A stretch of 64,000 nucleotides of DNA from Bacillus sp. NTK071 (GTDB lineage: Bacteria; Bacillota; Bacilli; Bacillales; Guptibacillaceae), in NCBI RefSeq assembly GCF_017303315.1, contig NZ_JAFKOI010000009.1:62001-126000 (forward strand), given 5' to 3'. This document shows positions 53,948-63,575 of the stretch, in pieces (the first letter of the stretch is position 1; each line of letters opens with the position of its first letter). The position numbers were made by a program, and so were the translations under genes. The notes beneath the pieces were generated by a model, which saw only the letters and a program-made list of their open reading frames with translations, was not told the DNA's origin and searched no databases.

Positions 53948-55033
53948 TCACTTGTTCTTTAACTTTTGGATAATACGGTCATCCAGACTCCGAACATGTA
54001 AATCTCGCTGAGGGAAAGGAATTTCAACACCATGATCTTCAAGAATACGGTTCAGACGAAAGTTCAGGTTACTCTTCGTTTCCACAGCCGCTTTCGGACT
54101 AGAAATCCAAATGAAAAGTTGGAAATCTAGTGAAGAGTCCCCAAAACCAAGGAAATTAACAAATGGGTTAGGTGTGTTAAGAACATACATTGATTGTTCC
54201 TTCTCATCTTTTGCAACTTGTAAGAGTAGGTTTCGAACGAGTTCAACATCTGAACCATATGCAACTCCGATTGGAACGACTAGCCTTAGTCTTGAATCGC
54301 CATAAGAATGATTCACAACCTGCTCTTCAATAAAATAGGAGTTAGGCATGATAATACGCTCATTATCGAGTGTTCGAATAATCGTTGCTCGCATATTAAT
54401 TTTCTCAACATCTCCGATAACATCATTAATGATGACGCGATCGCCTACTTTAATTGGTCTTTCAAATAAAATGATTAAACCGGAAATAAAGTTATTCGCG
54501 ATATTTTGCATACCAAAACCGATCCCCACTCCAAGTACACCTGCAAAAACAGTTAATGCACTAAGATCAAGACCTACTGTAGTTAAACTAATAACAATAG
54601 CAACGACCATTAACGTGTAATGAAAAATACGATTGAACGTAAATCGCAAGCCAGTATCAAGGCTGTATCGATCATAAAGGGGTGGCATTAGAAAAGAAGT
54701 AAAAATTTTTGAGAGTCTATTCGCTAGCGTGATAATAAACAGTGCAATTAGGATAAGGAATAACGAGATCTCAACACTGCCAATTGAAAACAATTTATTA
54801 AACATCCACTTTGTATCAGAGAAGTAAAATAACACAAAGAGAAGGATCGCATAAACGGTTGTCCAATTAATAAAAGATAATACAGCTGGTCGAATACCAT
54901 TCGGATATTGGTCTTCCTTGTCTCTTCTTGTAAGCCATAGTTTGATGAGAAACCGAACGAAAAATAAAACACTCATAACGGCTAACGTAATTAGAATATC
55001 TCTGATCATCCGGTTATCGATTAAAGTGACCAA
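53948..55033 (-). CDS. Small-conductance mechanosensitive channel (MscS family)
   Basis: 361 aa. Several N-terminal membrane segments, then the pore helix and beta-domain entry ALTVFAGVLGVGIGFGMQN through NNFISGLIILFERPIKVGDR (about 175-215), and a C-terminal alpha/beta domain. It releases solutes on hypo-osmotic shock. TTG at 55033 gives a good distance from AAAGGAG; the TTG at 55042 abuts the site. Confidence 0.92.
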   Translation of the reverse strand: MVTLIDNRMIRDILITLAVMSVLFFVRFLIKLWLTRRDKEDQYPNGIRPAVLSFINWTTVYAILLFVLFYFSDTKWMFNKLFSIGSVEISLFLILIALFIITLANRLSKIFTSFLMPPLYDRYSLDTGLRFTFNRIFHYTLMVVAIVISLTTVGLDLSALTVFAGVLGVGIGFGMQNIANNFISGLIILFERPIKVGDRVIINDVIGDVEKINMRATIIRTLDNERIIMPNSYFIEEQVVNHSYGDSRLRLVVPIGVAYGSDVELVRNLLLQVAKDEKEQSMYVLNTPNPFVNFLGFGDSSLDFQLFIWISSPKAAVETKSNLNFRLNRILEDHGVEIPFPQRDLHVRSLDDRIIQKLKNK

Positions 55034-55144
55034 GGCATGCAACTCCTTTTTGATGAATTCAGTTATCTTTCATCATACCATTTTTTGTGTAACCCTTTCA
55101 GAACGAATGTCGTCTATTATGAAAAGAAGCCTGGGGGCGAAATC

Positions 55145-56044
55145 ATGGGTAAATTGATTTTCTGTTTCAGTATGATTCTTCTGCTATTAATAGGATGTAG
55201 CTCAACAGAAGAGCACTCTTCAGAAAGTGCAGATGTAGCAAAGCCAAATACTTTCGAAATGGATAATAGCGCTGGTAAAAGTGAAGAAGCGCCTAACGAT
55301 GGCAGTCTATCGCAAAGCAATGAAGTTTCTGAGATTATGCCATTGCAAGCCGAGCGGAAGGTGATTTTTAACGCAAATCTCTCTTTAACCGTAGAAGATT
55401 TACCTCAAGCAACAGATAAATTGAACGAGCTTACTACTTCATACAAAGGCTACGTCGTGGAAGAGAGCACGTATACCGAAGGGGAATCGGTTTTCGGCTC
55501 TATGACGGTTCGAATTCCACAAGGCGAATTCGATTCGTTTCTAGATCAAGCTGAAGCAATTGGAAAAGGTGTACCACAAAAGTCGATTACCGGCTCTGAT
55601 GTCACAGAGCAATACATTGACCTTAATTCTAGACTTAAAGCAAAAGAAGCCGTTATGAAAAGACTTGAAGGGTTTCTTGAAGAAGCAACGAAAACAGAAG
55701 ATCTTCTATCCATCTCGAATGACCTATCGCGTGTACAGGAAGAAATTGAGCAATTAAAGGGACAGATTAATTATTTAGACAATCAGAGTGAATTCTCTAC
55801 TGTCACTCTCTCACTCGAACAACAGAAAATCACCGTTCCTACTTTTGCTGAGAATGAGTTTAGTACGCTTGCTGAAGCGAAGAAACTCTTTATGACAACA
55901 GCAAACGGATTACTATCTTTTGGCTCAAAAACAATCGTATTCTTAATTGGTCTATCACCTATTTTACTACCACTTGTTGCAATAGGCGTGGTTCTATTTA
56001 TCCGCTATCGTAAGAAAACGAAAAAAGCCGATCAGACTTTCTGA
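55145..56044 (+). CDS. DUF4349-type lipoprotein
   Basis: 299 aa. Lipobox LLIGC (Cys about 18), acidic linker, then the DUF4349 domain (RKVIFNANLSLTVEDLPQAT; YKGYVVEESTYTEGESVFGS) with a coiled-coil SNDLSRVQEEIEQLKGQINY in the middle, and a C-terminal transmembrane helix (PILLPLVAIGVVLFIRYRKK). So it is anchored at both ends. Function unknown. Divergent from mscS. ATG at 55145 with GGGGGCGA upstream. Confidence 0.88.
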   Translation: MGKLIFCFSMILLLLIGCSSTEEHSSESADVAKPNTFEMDNSAGKSEEAPNDGSLSQSNEVSEIMPLQAERKVIFNANLSLTVEDLPQATDKLNELTTSYKGYVVEESTYTEGESVFGSMTVRIPQGEFDSFLDQAEAIGKGVPQKSITGSDVTEQYIDLNSRLKAKEAVMKRLEGFLEEATKTEDLLSISNDLSRVQEEIEQLKGQINYLDNQSEFSTVTLSLEQQKITVPTFAENEFSTLAEAKKLFMTTANGLLSFGSKTIVFLIGLSPILLPLVAIGVVLFIRYRKKTKKADQTF

Positions 56045-56055
56045 TCGGCTTTTCG
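56021..56055. terminator. Bidirectional terminator
   Basis: AAAAGCCGATCAG / CTGATCGGCTTTT perfect stem, overlapping the end of the DUF4349 gene. Confidence 0.9.
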
Positions 56056-57009
56056 TTATGCGGCCACGTCTCGTTTCGTAAACAATAACCACGATAGTAA
56101 GAGAAATACAATTAAGTAAACAAGCAGAGTCACTAGCGAAAAGCCTAGCGTCATGCTATCAACAATTGGAGATCCATCGAAGTAGACACTCAAATCAGTA
56201 TTTGCAAACAGGATATATTTCACCCAGTCGTATTGGCTTAGAATGTACGTTAATTGACTGCCCGTAAACATTAAGAAAATCGCAAGCCCAATCGCAAGGG
56301 AAGAGCTTCTGAATATACTCGAGAGCATAAAGGCGAATGTCACCATCATCAAGAGATCCACACTTGCAAGTGCATATTCGCGAACATAGTGCAAAGCCAT
56401 ACTTGTTTCTGTTACTTCTCCGTTAGAATAGGTCAAATACGGTTGATCAATCGATTCAAACCCTAGAAGCAATCCACCAATCAGAAACGAAGATATGTAA
56501 AGAATAACAAGAGAAAACAGCGCGAATAGTAACGTTGCAATAAACTTTGAAGCTAGTATTTTCGTGCGCGATGCTGGTCGAATGAGGAGTAATTTAATCG
56601 TACCCCATGAGTATTCACTAGCTACAATGCCTGCGCCAATAATAATCGTAAAGATCGATATCAGCATAACAATCCCAGTTGAATTATTCATGAAGCTCCA
56701 TATAGACCCTCTCTCTAGAGGTGGGATATTGTTATCTAATCGGTACTCACTGAGTGCAATATCACGCTTTAAGCTATCTTTGTATGCTTTAGGCATTCCC
56801 TCAGCAGATTCGTTCAACGTTTTCTCGGACTCCTGAATGGTGTTTTGAGCATTCGTTCGCCAATCTGTTGACTCATCATTTCCGCTTAAATTCGTGATAA
56901 TTCCTGCAGTCAGTACAGCTGCAATAATTAGACCAATCATTACCCATGTGCCCGGTCTACGATAGATTTTCATATTTTCGTTTTGAATAAGGCGGACAAT
57001 ACTAGACAA
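56056..57009 (-). CDS. ABC-2 type permease
   Basis: About 317 aa with six hydrophobic segments; the first at about 22-42 (GTWVMIGLIIAAVLTAGII), then a long extracytoplasmic loop, and five more C-terminal. AGGGGGTGA favours the TTG at 57009, with the GTG at 57018 inside the site. It overlaps the end of the ATPase gene by 8 nt. Together they form an exporter of unknown substrate. Confidence 0.9.
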   Translation of the reverse strand: MSSIVRLIQNENMKIYRRPGTWVMIGLIIAAVLTAGIITNLSGNDESTDWRTNAQNTIQESEKTLNESAEGMPKAYKDSLKRDIALSEYRLDNNIPPLERGSIWSFMNNSTGIVMLISIFTIIIGAGIVASEYSWGTIKLLLIRPASRTKILASKFIATLLFALFSLVILYISSFLIGGLLLGFESIDQPYLTYSNGEVTETSMALHYVREYALASVDLLMMVTFAFMLSSIFRSSSLAIGLAIFLMFTGSQLTYILSQYDWVKYILFANTDLSVYFDGSPIVDSMTLGFSLVTLLVYLIVFLLLSWLLFTKRDVAA

Positions 57010-57928
57010 CCTGCTCACCCCCTGTTACTTCAAGGAAGACATCTTCTAACGTCTTCACTGACGCTTGAATGCCATAGATCCGAATTCCTTTTTCAACTAG
57101 AAATGCTGTCACTTCTGGTATCATTTCACGCTCCATCTTCATCATCAATTTACGATCAGATGGTTCGATTTCATAATCAGGGTATGTATCCTTTACTGCC
57201 TTTACAGCACTATCAAGGGGATCAACTTCGAATGCAACCATGACAGCCGTATCACTTTGAATAAAATCATTCACTCGCTGCACATCAACAATCTTTCCTT
57301 TCTGAATAATACCAATACGATCACACATGAGCTCAATTTCAGAAAGCAAATGACTGGAGACGATGACTGCAACATTTTCTTCTCTCGCAAGAGTACGTAA
57401 ATACTGCCTAATCTCACGGATTCCTGCAGGATCTAAACCATTCGTTGGTTCATCTAGAATAAGAAGCTTTGGACGATGGAGAAGTGCCTGCGCAAGTCCA
57501 AGGCGCTGCCTCATCCCAAGGGAGTAGCCTTTCACCTTGTCATTGATACGACCTTCTAGTCCAACAAGTTTAATAACTTCTTGAATTCGATCTTTTGTTA
57601 TCCCCTTCATCATTCGAGAATAATGAATTAGATTTTGATAACCTGTAAGAAATTTGTACATTTCAGGATTCTCAACAATCGCTCCAACTTTCACGATCGC
57701 ATCCTCGAAATTCGTTTTGATGCTAGTTCCGTCGATCAGCACTTCTCCTTCGGTCATGTCCATTAAACCGACCATCATACGAATCGTTGTCGTTTTGCCG
57801 GCTCCATTCGGTCCAAGAAACCCGAAGACTTCTCCTGGATAGACATCGAATGACAGATGATCGATAATCGTTTTCTTTCCAATCACTTTTGTTAAGTCAC
57901 GTATTTGAACAATTGGTTCTACTGACAT
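57002..57928 (-). CDS. ABC transporter ATP-binding protein
   Basis: 308 aa. Walker A GPNGAGKTT (about 41-49), signature YSLGMRQRLGLAQAL, Walker B LLILDEPTNGLDP, switch His in SSHLLSE. The C-terminal 90 residues form the extension typical of bacitracin/lantibiotic-type exporters (BcrA-like). ATG at 57928 has AAGGAG 7 nt upstream. Confidence 0.93.
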   Translation of the reverse strand: MSVEPIVQIRDLTKVIGKKTIIDHLSFDVYPGEVFGFLGPNGAGKTTTIRMMVGLMDMTEGEVLIDGTSIKTNFEDAIVKVGAIVENPEMYKFLTGYQNLIHYSRMMKGITKDRIQEVIKLVGLEGRINDKVKGYSLGMRQRLGLAQALLHRPKLLILDEPTNGLDPAGIREIRQYLRTLAREENVAVIVSSHLLSEIELMCDRIGIIQKGKIVDVQRVNDFIQSDTAVMVAFEVDPLDSAVKAVKDTYPDYEIEPSDRKLMMKMEREMIPEVTAFLVEKGIRIYGIQASVKTLEDVFLEVTGGEQVV

Positions 57929-58074
57929 CGTCACACTCCTTCTTCAGTTCGGTAGACTCTCTTCATCCACTCTACTAATCTAATACGATCTTGTTTGCGA
58001 TCGGTTTCAATTTTTTCCATTTTCTTAAAGACAAATTATGAGAAAATCTACTTATATAGTGATCCATTCTCCCT

Positions 58075-58104
58075 TTGATTTCGTTAGCTTACTAAGAATA
58101 TGAT
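58075..58104 (+). promoter_or_regulatory. Promoter of the sortase gene
   Basis: TTGATT (58075-58080), 18-bp spacer, TATGAT (58099-58104), about 50 bp before the start codon. Confidence 0.6.
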
Positions 58105-58151
58105 TATAAGAATGAATTTTTTAATGAATAGATTAAAAGAGGTGAAGATCA

Positions 58152-59135
58152 TTGAAGATGTTCATGTTACTGGTCATTGGTTCAATTATTTGGCTTATCC
58201 TCGCGGGTTATAACAATAATTATGCCAATCCAGAGCCTATGCAAGAAACCATGAATGAAGAAGTTCTAGAAGCACAAACTTCTGAGATCGACGTAGCAGA
58301 GGTAGAAAAACCTGACGTGCTTTCAGATGAATTTCTTCTTTTAGATTCTCAGAAAGAAAAAATTGAACAAGCCAAAAAGGTCCAAAATACTAAAGAAGGC
58401 ATCAGTCCTGTTAAGGTAGAAATCCCAGCTATTGATGTGGCTGCTACTATCGAGAATGTAGGAATCTTAGAGAATGGACAAATGGGCGTTCCTGAGAACA
58501 TGAATGAAGTGGGGTGGTTTGAACCTGGATTCAAACCTGGAACGGAAGGAAACGCCGTTCTTGCTGGACACGTCGATAGTAAGGAAGGACCTGCGATCTT
58601 CTTCTATCTTGACAAGCTCGCAGAAGGCGATGAAATTATGTTAACTGGCAAAGATGGAGAAAAACTTACTTTTGTCGTAACTGGTAAAGAAAGCTATCCT
58701 TATCAAAACTCACCTATTGAGAAGATCTTTGGATCAACTGAGTCACGAAGTTTAAATTTGATTACATGTACAGGAACGTTCAATCGTTCGAAAGGTACAC
58801 ATGAAGAGCGACTAGTCGTATCGACAGTTCTTAAAGAAGATCCGAAAGAGAAAGAAGTGACAGTGGATCCAAACAAAGTTCCGGATGCTCCAACAAACGT
58901 GACTGCTAGCGGGAATTTCTTATCATGGCACGCTGTTCGCGATGAAAACGTAGTAGGATACCGTATTTATAAAGCTAATCAGAACGGATCATATAAGCAA
59001 GTTGAAAGCATTTCAAGCATCGAACGAAAAAGCTATACTGACGAAAATGCCTCAACATCCTCTTACTATGTGACAGCCGTTGATATTTTTGGAAATGAGT
59101 CTGCTCCATCTAAGAAATTCATACCTCAGCAATAA
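58152..59135 (+). CDS. Class F-like sortase with C-terminal fibronectin type III domain
   Basis: 327 aa. One N-terminal membrane anchor (FMLLVIGSIIWLILAGY), a Glu-rich linker, the sortase domain (about 95-235) with catalytic His in VLAGHVDSKEG, Cys in LNLITCTGTF and Arg in HEERLVVSTV, then a fibronectin-III domain (about 245-325; PDAPTNVTASGNFLSWHAV; YYVTAVDIFGNESAPS). TTG start follows AGAGGTGA by 6 nt. No LPXTG-type substrate gene is nearby. Confidence 0.88.
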   Translation: MKMFMLLVIGSIIWLILAGYNNNYANPEPMQETMNEEVLEAQTSEIDVAEVEKPDVLSDEFLLLDSQKEKIEQAKKVQNTKEGISPVKVEIPAIDVAATIENVGILENGQMGVPENMNEVGWFEPGFKPGTEGNAVLAGHVDSKEGPAIFFYLDKLAEGDEIMLTGKDGEKLTFVVTGKESYPYQNSPIEKIFGSTESRSLNLITCTGTFNRSKGTHEERLVVSTVLKEDPKEKEVTVDPNKVPDAPTNVTASGNFLSWHAVRDENVVGYRIYKANQNGSYKQVESISSIERKSYTDENASTSSYYVTAVDIFGNESAPSKKFIPQQ

Positions 59136-59182
59136 TAAATCTAGGAATTACTTTAAGAAAATGAATAACAAATTATAATAGA

Positions 59183-59298
59183 AAGATTCTTTTCGTAACT
59201 ATTGGTGTTATAAGAGTGAGGGGGACTTCCGCTCCCTTCAGTTAAGTTTGATTCTTAATACAAAAATCCTTTCAAAAGAAGCGCCAATAGAAACGACC
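59183..59298. repeat. Composite repeat without core (copy F)
   Basis: 116 bp. TTCTTTTCGTAACTATTGG, GTTATAAGAGTGAGGG, one ACTTCCGCTCCCTTCAG junction, TACAAAAATCCTTTCAAAAG. The right end is decayed. Core and one TTCCGCT absent. Confidence 0.6.
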
Positions 59299-59325
59299 AG
59301 CATATTGTAGCGTAATATGCTGGTC
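59295..59325 (+). terminator. Terminator after sortase gene
   Basis: GACCAGCATATT / AATATGCTGGTC perfect 12-bp stem, then TTAATTTAGTGTTTT. Confidence 0.78.
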
Positions 59326-59353
59326 TTAATTTAGTGTTTTAAGCTTTTAAAAG

Positions 59354-59543
59354 TCATTTCAACAATCTCAAGCGATCCTCTAAGTTCGTAACCTCTGTAA
59401 GCCAATTTTGGTTATCATCCGTTTCCACCCACAATTGTATTAACTCAGAGTTCTCTAACATTCTGAATAGCATTGAGTGCGTCATCCACTATATTCTTAT
59501 CCAATTCTAATTGACTAGTATTACCCCAAACTATGGAATAAGT
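59354..59543 (-). pseudogene. Possible remnant of a small gene
   Basis: Directly after the CPBP stop the same frame encodes QLELDKNIVDDALNAIQNV before a stop. A second frame then encodes MLENSELIQLWVETDDNQ, continuing NWLTEVTNLEDRLRLLK to a stop at 59354. Both look like real protein (polar, helical, no odd bias), as if one gene had a frameshift near 59460. No family recognised, and the start is missing. Confidence 0.35.
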
Positions 59544-60353
59544 TCAAATTATCCATCCATTGAAAACCATCCCCAAATTGATAACAATGTGAAATACTAT
59601 GGATGGATATATACTCTTAGTCTTTATAACTACGATAGCATAGAAAAGCCCACCGAAAGAAAAGAGCAAGCTTATGATTAGAGATATTCCAATAGATATA
59701 TGTAGCAAGCCAAATCCTATACTGGTTATTAAAACGGCATAAAAGGTGGAAACATTTCTTTTTAAGCTTGATAGCATAATACCTCTCCAAATTACCTCTT
59801 CAAGTGTAGCGTTTACGATGGCAAACAATATCCCGAAAAGTAATATTGATTTTAAATAGTTTATTTCTTGATGTATAAATAACGGTATAAGTATTGTACT
59901 CGAACCCATTAGCCCTAAAAGTAAAAAATACGGTAATTTTATTGTATGGAAAGGCATTTTGATAAGTCTTTGCCGATCTGGTAATTTTGCGTAGATAAAA
60001 ATTTTTTGCTTAGATAACATCAGTGAAATCACTGTTCCAACAAGTATGAGCATAAGTAAACTTCTGTTTATAATGATTTTCGTTTCTTCGGATGTGTTCC
60101 ATTCATAGATGAAGGTGCTTCCAACTTGAAACACCAATAGACCTATTAAAAAGAACATAAACAATGAAATGGAAGCACGGTATTTATTAGTTGTAATGTA
60201 GAAAATGAGTAAGAATATCAGCGGTAATAATCCCCACACAAACAATCTAAATGAAAAAAGAATAATACCTATGAAAAAGAAGATTGCAGAAAAGAAGAGG
60301 AACAAATTCTTCCGCGGGTAATAAATACTAATTCCCCCTTTGTTAAAATACAA
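59544..60353 (-). CDS. CPBP-family intramembrane metalloprotease
   Basis: About 260-269 aa, eight hydrophobic segments. The EExxxR motif is in ATLEEVIWRGIMLSS (about 183-197), and His residues follow in FGLLHISIG and SIVFHIVINL. CPBP proteins often protect against bacteriocins or process prenylated proteins; none is shown here. The TTG at 60353 has no ribosome site; AAAGGGGG instead points to ATT at 60326 (7 nt spacing), giving YYPRKNLFLFF as N-terminus. Confidence 0.82.
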   Translation of the reverse strand: MYFNKGGISIYYPRKNLFLFFSAIFFFIGIILFSFRLFVWGLLPLIFLLIFYITTNKYRASISLFMFFLIGLLVFQVGSTFIYEWNTSEETKIIINRSLLMLILVGTVISLMLSKQKIFIYAKLPDRQRLIKMPFHTIKLPYFLLLGLMGSSTILIPLFIHQEINYLKSILLFGILFAIVNATLEEVIWRGIMLSSLKRNVSTFYAVLITSIGFGLLHISIGISLIISLLFSFGGLFYAIVVIKTKSIYPSIVFHIVINLGMVFNGWII

Positions 60354-60541
60354 TTTAAACGTTTTTCAATTCATTATTATTCTAGATAACTGCTCTAAGC
60401 CTACATAGAGCGCATACCTTTTATTCAGCAATAGCTCCTTATATTGAATAGCATCAATGGATTACTTTTGGTTAAATCATTCCTCACAAATGTCGAACAT
60501 TTTGGTGTATTTCCAAACATCTCTTACACTCTAGTGGTTAA

Positions 60542-60961
60542 TTAATTTGAATTAAAATATATAATCTCTGGATCTCCTTCATCTAAATTCTCTATATTAC
60601 CACTTTGAATAAATCCATTCGCTTCAAATACTTTCTGCATCCTAACATTAGTACAATTGGTAGAAGAAAACACTTTCACAGTAGGGGCATTATTGAGCAT
60701 ATATTCTATTAGCAAACTTGCATATCCTTTCCGTCTTTTGGATGGAGATACAATAACCAGGGATATAAATGAACAATCGAAGAAATTAGTATCATAAATT
60801 AAAAACCCCACAATATTTTTTTCTTCCTGAACAACTATACAACGCCCCATATCAATGGCATTTCTAATGAAAACCCGTCTGCTTGTATTTCCAATCACAT
60901 CACTATCAATTTGTACTATGTTATCTAAGTCTGTGATATTGGCTTTTACAACATTATACAT
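60542..60961 (-). CDS. GNAT-family N-acetyltransferase
   Basis: 139 aa. Acetyl-CoA loop VSPSKRRKGYASLLIEYML (about 74-92), then VFSSTNCTNVRMQKVFEANG. Substrate unknown. ATG at 60961 sits 5 nt after AGGGTGA; a GTG at 60970 lies inside that site. Base composition is more AT-rich than the metabolic genes. Confidence 0.85.
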   Translation of the reverse strand: MYNVVKANITDLDNIVQIDSDVIGNTSRRVFIRNAIDMGRCIVVQEEKNIVGFLIYDTNFFDCSFISLVIVSPSKRRKGYASLLIEYMLNNAPTVKVFSSTNCTNVRMQKVFEANGFIQSGNIENLDEGDPEIIYFNSN

Positions 60962-61102
60962 TCCACTCACCCTTATATAGAGTTTAGTTTCTCATATTGG
61001 TTTTTCAACCAGACTTACATATGCCCCTATTCTTTATTAAACATTCCGATCTAGCTTCCCTCAATTGATACAAACAAGTTTAAGTCTTAGTACTGAGAGA
61101 AG

Positions 61103-61708
61103 TTACTTCTCGTTATCATTCTTGAGCTCCAATTTAAATACAACAGCATATTCCGCATCCTCGACTGCTTTAGGTAAAGTTGTTCTGTTTTCACTTACCT
61201 CTGTTGATAATTCATTTTGACTAGTTCCAATCAAGTAAGACAAATAAACGGGTTCATCTTTGTTTATTGTGACTTTCTCTTCTAATTGTACAAAGCTAAA
61301 ACTGACAAGATCATCAGGAAAAAACTCGTTCCCTCTGGCATATCCGTTCGGTTCTCCAAGTGTCAGGAAAGTTTCTTTCTCCTCCACTAAGAGCTGAAAG
61401 GAGTGAAGGGCTTTATTAAATTTATTGTTTTCACCAGGTCTGGATGTGGAAGAAATGACATTCCTTTCTTTTCCTTTTTCATAAACATCAATAGAAGTTA
61501 CTAGCACTTCTCCCTCATTAACTTCACCATTAATTGTATAAAATGTTTGATAATCGACACCTGTTTGATTAACTATACTTTTCTCGCGCTCAGACAGATC
61601 TGCTGGTTCAATCTCTAAAGAAGGCGAACTTTTCGTACCACTACTTTCTTCGTTTGTACAAGCCACAAGAAACAACGCAACTCCAAAAAGAAAAATAAGT
61701 TGTTTCAT
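61103..61708 (-). CDS. Lipoprotein of unknown function
   Basis: 201 aa. Signal peptide MKQLIFLFGVALFLVAC with lipobox LVAC (Cys 17), then a polar domain (VDYQTFYTINGEVNEGEVLV; EKVTINKDEPVYLSYLIGTS) likely of beta strands. Family not recognised. Monocistronic by position. Confidence 0.72.
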   Translation of the reverse strand: MKQLIFLFGVALFLVACTNEESSGTKSSPSLEIEPADLSEREKSIVNQTGVDYQTFYTINGEVNEGEVLVTSIDVYEKGKERNVISSTSRPGENNKFNKALHSFQLLVEEKETFLTLGEPNGYARGNEFFPDDLVSFSFVQLEEKVTINKDEPVYLSYLIGTSQNELSTEVSENRTTLPKAVEDAEYAVVFKLELKNDNEK

Positions 61709-61841
61709 CTTTACCCTCCTTGATAAATATTACAAAAATTCATTCTTTTAAACTGCCAAAACTTAATACCAATTATTTCAAATTGGCAAGAATATCTCAA
61801 TCTTTTCTTTCATATAAAGGAGCCTATTGCGTACTCATATT

Positions 61842-61903
61842 AAAAAAAGTAGTTCATTTAAAAGTACAAATGAAACTTCTGTACTCCTAAACTGAACTAC
61901 TTT
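61842..61903 (-). terminator. Terminator after second AGCS gene
   Basis: AAAGTAGTTCA / TGAACTACTTT outer stem with an inner GTAC stem, followed by a T run on the minus strand. Confidence 0.75.
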
Positions 61904-61949
61904 AAACGACCAGATTATTCTATTGGTGTGTTTTTGTAATCACTTTAAT

Positions 61950-63359
61950 TCAGCTTGCCTGTTTCATCTCCGCTTCAACAAGATAACGATTAAAGTAATC
62001 GTCTGTTTCACTCTTAATGACTTTATATAATAATAGCAAAGCGATTAAGTTAGGAATCATCATTAGAGCGTTTGCCATGTCTGCGAATGCCCATACTGTG
62101 GTAAGATTTGCGACGGTTCCAACAAAGCAGGCAAGAATATAAACCGCTCCGTAATAAACCGTTACTTTCGTGCCTACCAAATATTCGAAGCATTTATATC
62201 CGTACACATACCATCCAATGATAGTAGAGAATCCGAAGAATATAACAGAGAATGTTACGATATACTCTCCGATAAGACCAAGGCTAGATCCAAATGCTGC
62301 GGTTGTTAGTGCCCCAGCTTCAAGAGTTGGATCGTGTACAACCCCAGAAAGGTCTCCACCTGTTGGATCCCAGAAGCCTGTCATGATTAGAACAAGTGCT
62401 GTCATTGTACAAACAACGATCGTAACGATAAACGTACCTGTCATCGCTACAAGTGCCTGTCTCACTGGATGTTCTGCTTTCGCATTACCTGCAATAAGTG
62501 CTGCCGTACCAAGACCCGCTTCGTTTGAGAAAATCCCTTTCGATACGCCAGATCTTACTGCTTCCATTACAATAACACCAGAAAATCCTCCTACTGCTGA
62601 TATAGGGGAAAAAGCATAAGTGAAGATTAATTTCATTGCTGGAATAATCGAATCGACATTTAGGCCAATGATGATGAGTGAACCTAGGATATATAAAACA
62701 GCCATAATGGGGACAAAGAAACCCGCTACTGAACTGATTCGTTTCACTCCGCCAAATATAATGAGTGCCGTAAGGACTGCAAGTATGGCTCCAGTCACCC
62801 AACCGTCGATATTAAAGCTTTCATCAACAACACTTGCAATTGTATTGGATTGTACACTGTTTCCAATACCTAATGAAGCAATCGCGCCAAATAATGCAAA
62901 GGAAATCGCAAGCCACTTCCATTTTGGTCCAAGTCCTCTCTCGACATAATACATGGGACCACCCGCATATTCTCCTCGGTCATTTTTTACACGATACTTC
63001 ATCGCAAGTAGAGCTTCCCCATATTTTGTTGCCATCCCTAACAATCCTACAATCCACATCCAGAAGATTGCACCGGGTCCGCCGATAGTAATGGCTGTAG
63101 CTACACCAGCAATATTACCGTTTCCGATTGTAGCAGCCAGTGATGTCATTAACGCTTTATAATTACTTACGTCACCTTCAGCACTACTATCTTCTTCCTT
63201 CTCCTTTGAAAAAGCTAGTTTGAACGCATATCCAAGTTTGCGAAATTGAAGTCCTTTAAGGACCATTGTCAGAAATACGCCTGTTCCAAATAGCAGAATA
63301 AGGCTCGGCGCTCCCCACAGAATAGCATTAATTTTCTCTAGCGATTCTAAGATGTTCAT
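61950..63359 (-). CDS. Sodium:alanine/glycine symporter (AGCS family)
   Basis: 469 aa, about 10-11 membrane segments. Motifs: TAITIGGPGAIFWMWIVGLL, YAGGPMYYVERGLGPKW, FSNEAGLGTAALIAGNA. It is a distant paralogue of the symporter at 37079-38503. ATG at 63359 follows GGGGTAGAGAG; the longer frame lacks a better site. Substrate (Ala, Gly, Gln) not predictable. Confidence 0.93.
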   Translation of the reverse strand: MNILESLEKINAILWGAPSLILLFGTGVFLTMVLKGLQFRKLGYAFKLAFSKEKEEDSSAEGDVSNYKALMTSLAATIGNGNIAGVATAITIGGPGAIFWMWIVGLLGMATKYGEALLAMKYRVKNDRGEYAGGPMYYVERGLGPKWKWLAISFALFGAIASLGIGNSVQSNTIASVVDESFNIDGWVTGAILAVLTALIIFGGVKRISSVAGFFVPIMAVLYILGSLIIIGLNVDSIIPAMKLIFTYAFSPISAVGGFSGVIVMEAVRSGVSKGIFSNEAGLGTAALIAGNAKAEHPVRQALVAMTGTFIVTIVVCTMTALVLIMTGFWDPTGGDLSGVVHDPTLEAGALTTAAFGSSLGLIGEYIVTFSVIFFGFSTIIGWYVYGYKCFEYLVGTKVTVYYGAVYILACFVGTVANLTTVWAFADMANALMMIPNLIALLLLYKVIKSETDDYFNRYLVEAEMKQAS

Positions 63360-63526
63360 TTTCTCTCTACCCCTTTTTGTTAACGCTTTCAACGATCAAC
63401 CTTTATCACATTATCATTACTAAGATATATTCGCAATTCTACTACCAAAAATGATGATATAGTCACTATTTAATTTTTACTATAGTTATATAGAAAAGAC
63501 AATTAGTAACTTTCTCCAAGCTAAAA

Positions 63527-63555
63527 GAGACTTAATGGGGATCCCATCAAGCCTC
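63527..63555 (-). terminator. Probable terminator of the right-edge gene
   Basis: Imperfect stem GAGGCTTGATGGG / CCCCATTAAGTCTC, then TTTT on the minus strand. Confidence 0.55.
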
Positions 63556-63575
63556 TCATGCATGTCCATTATCTT

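Noticed and set aside
62170-62619. 149-residue plus-strand frame inside the AGCS symporter gene
   Set aside because: Antisense shadow of a well-conserved membrane protein; no ribosome site.
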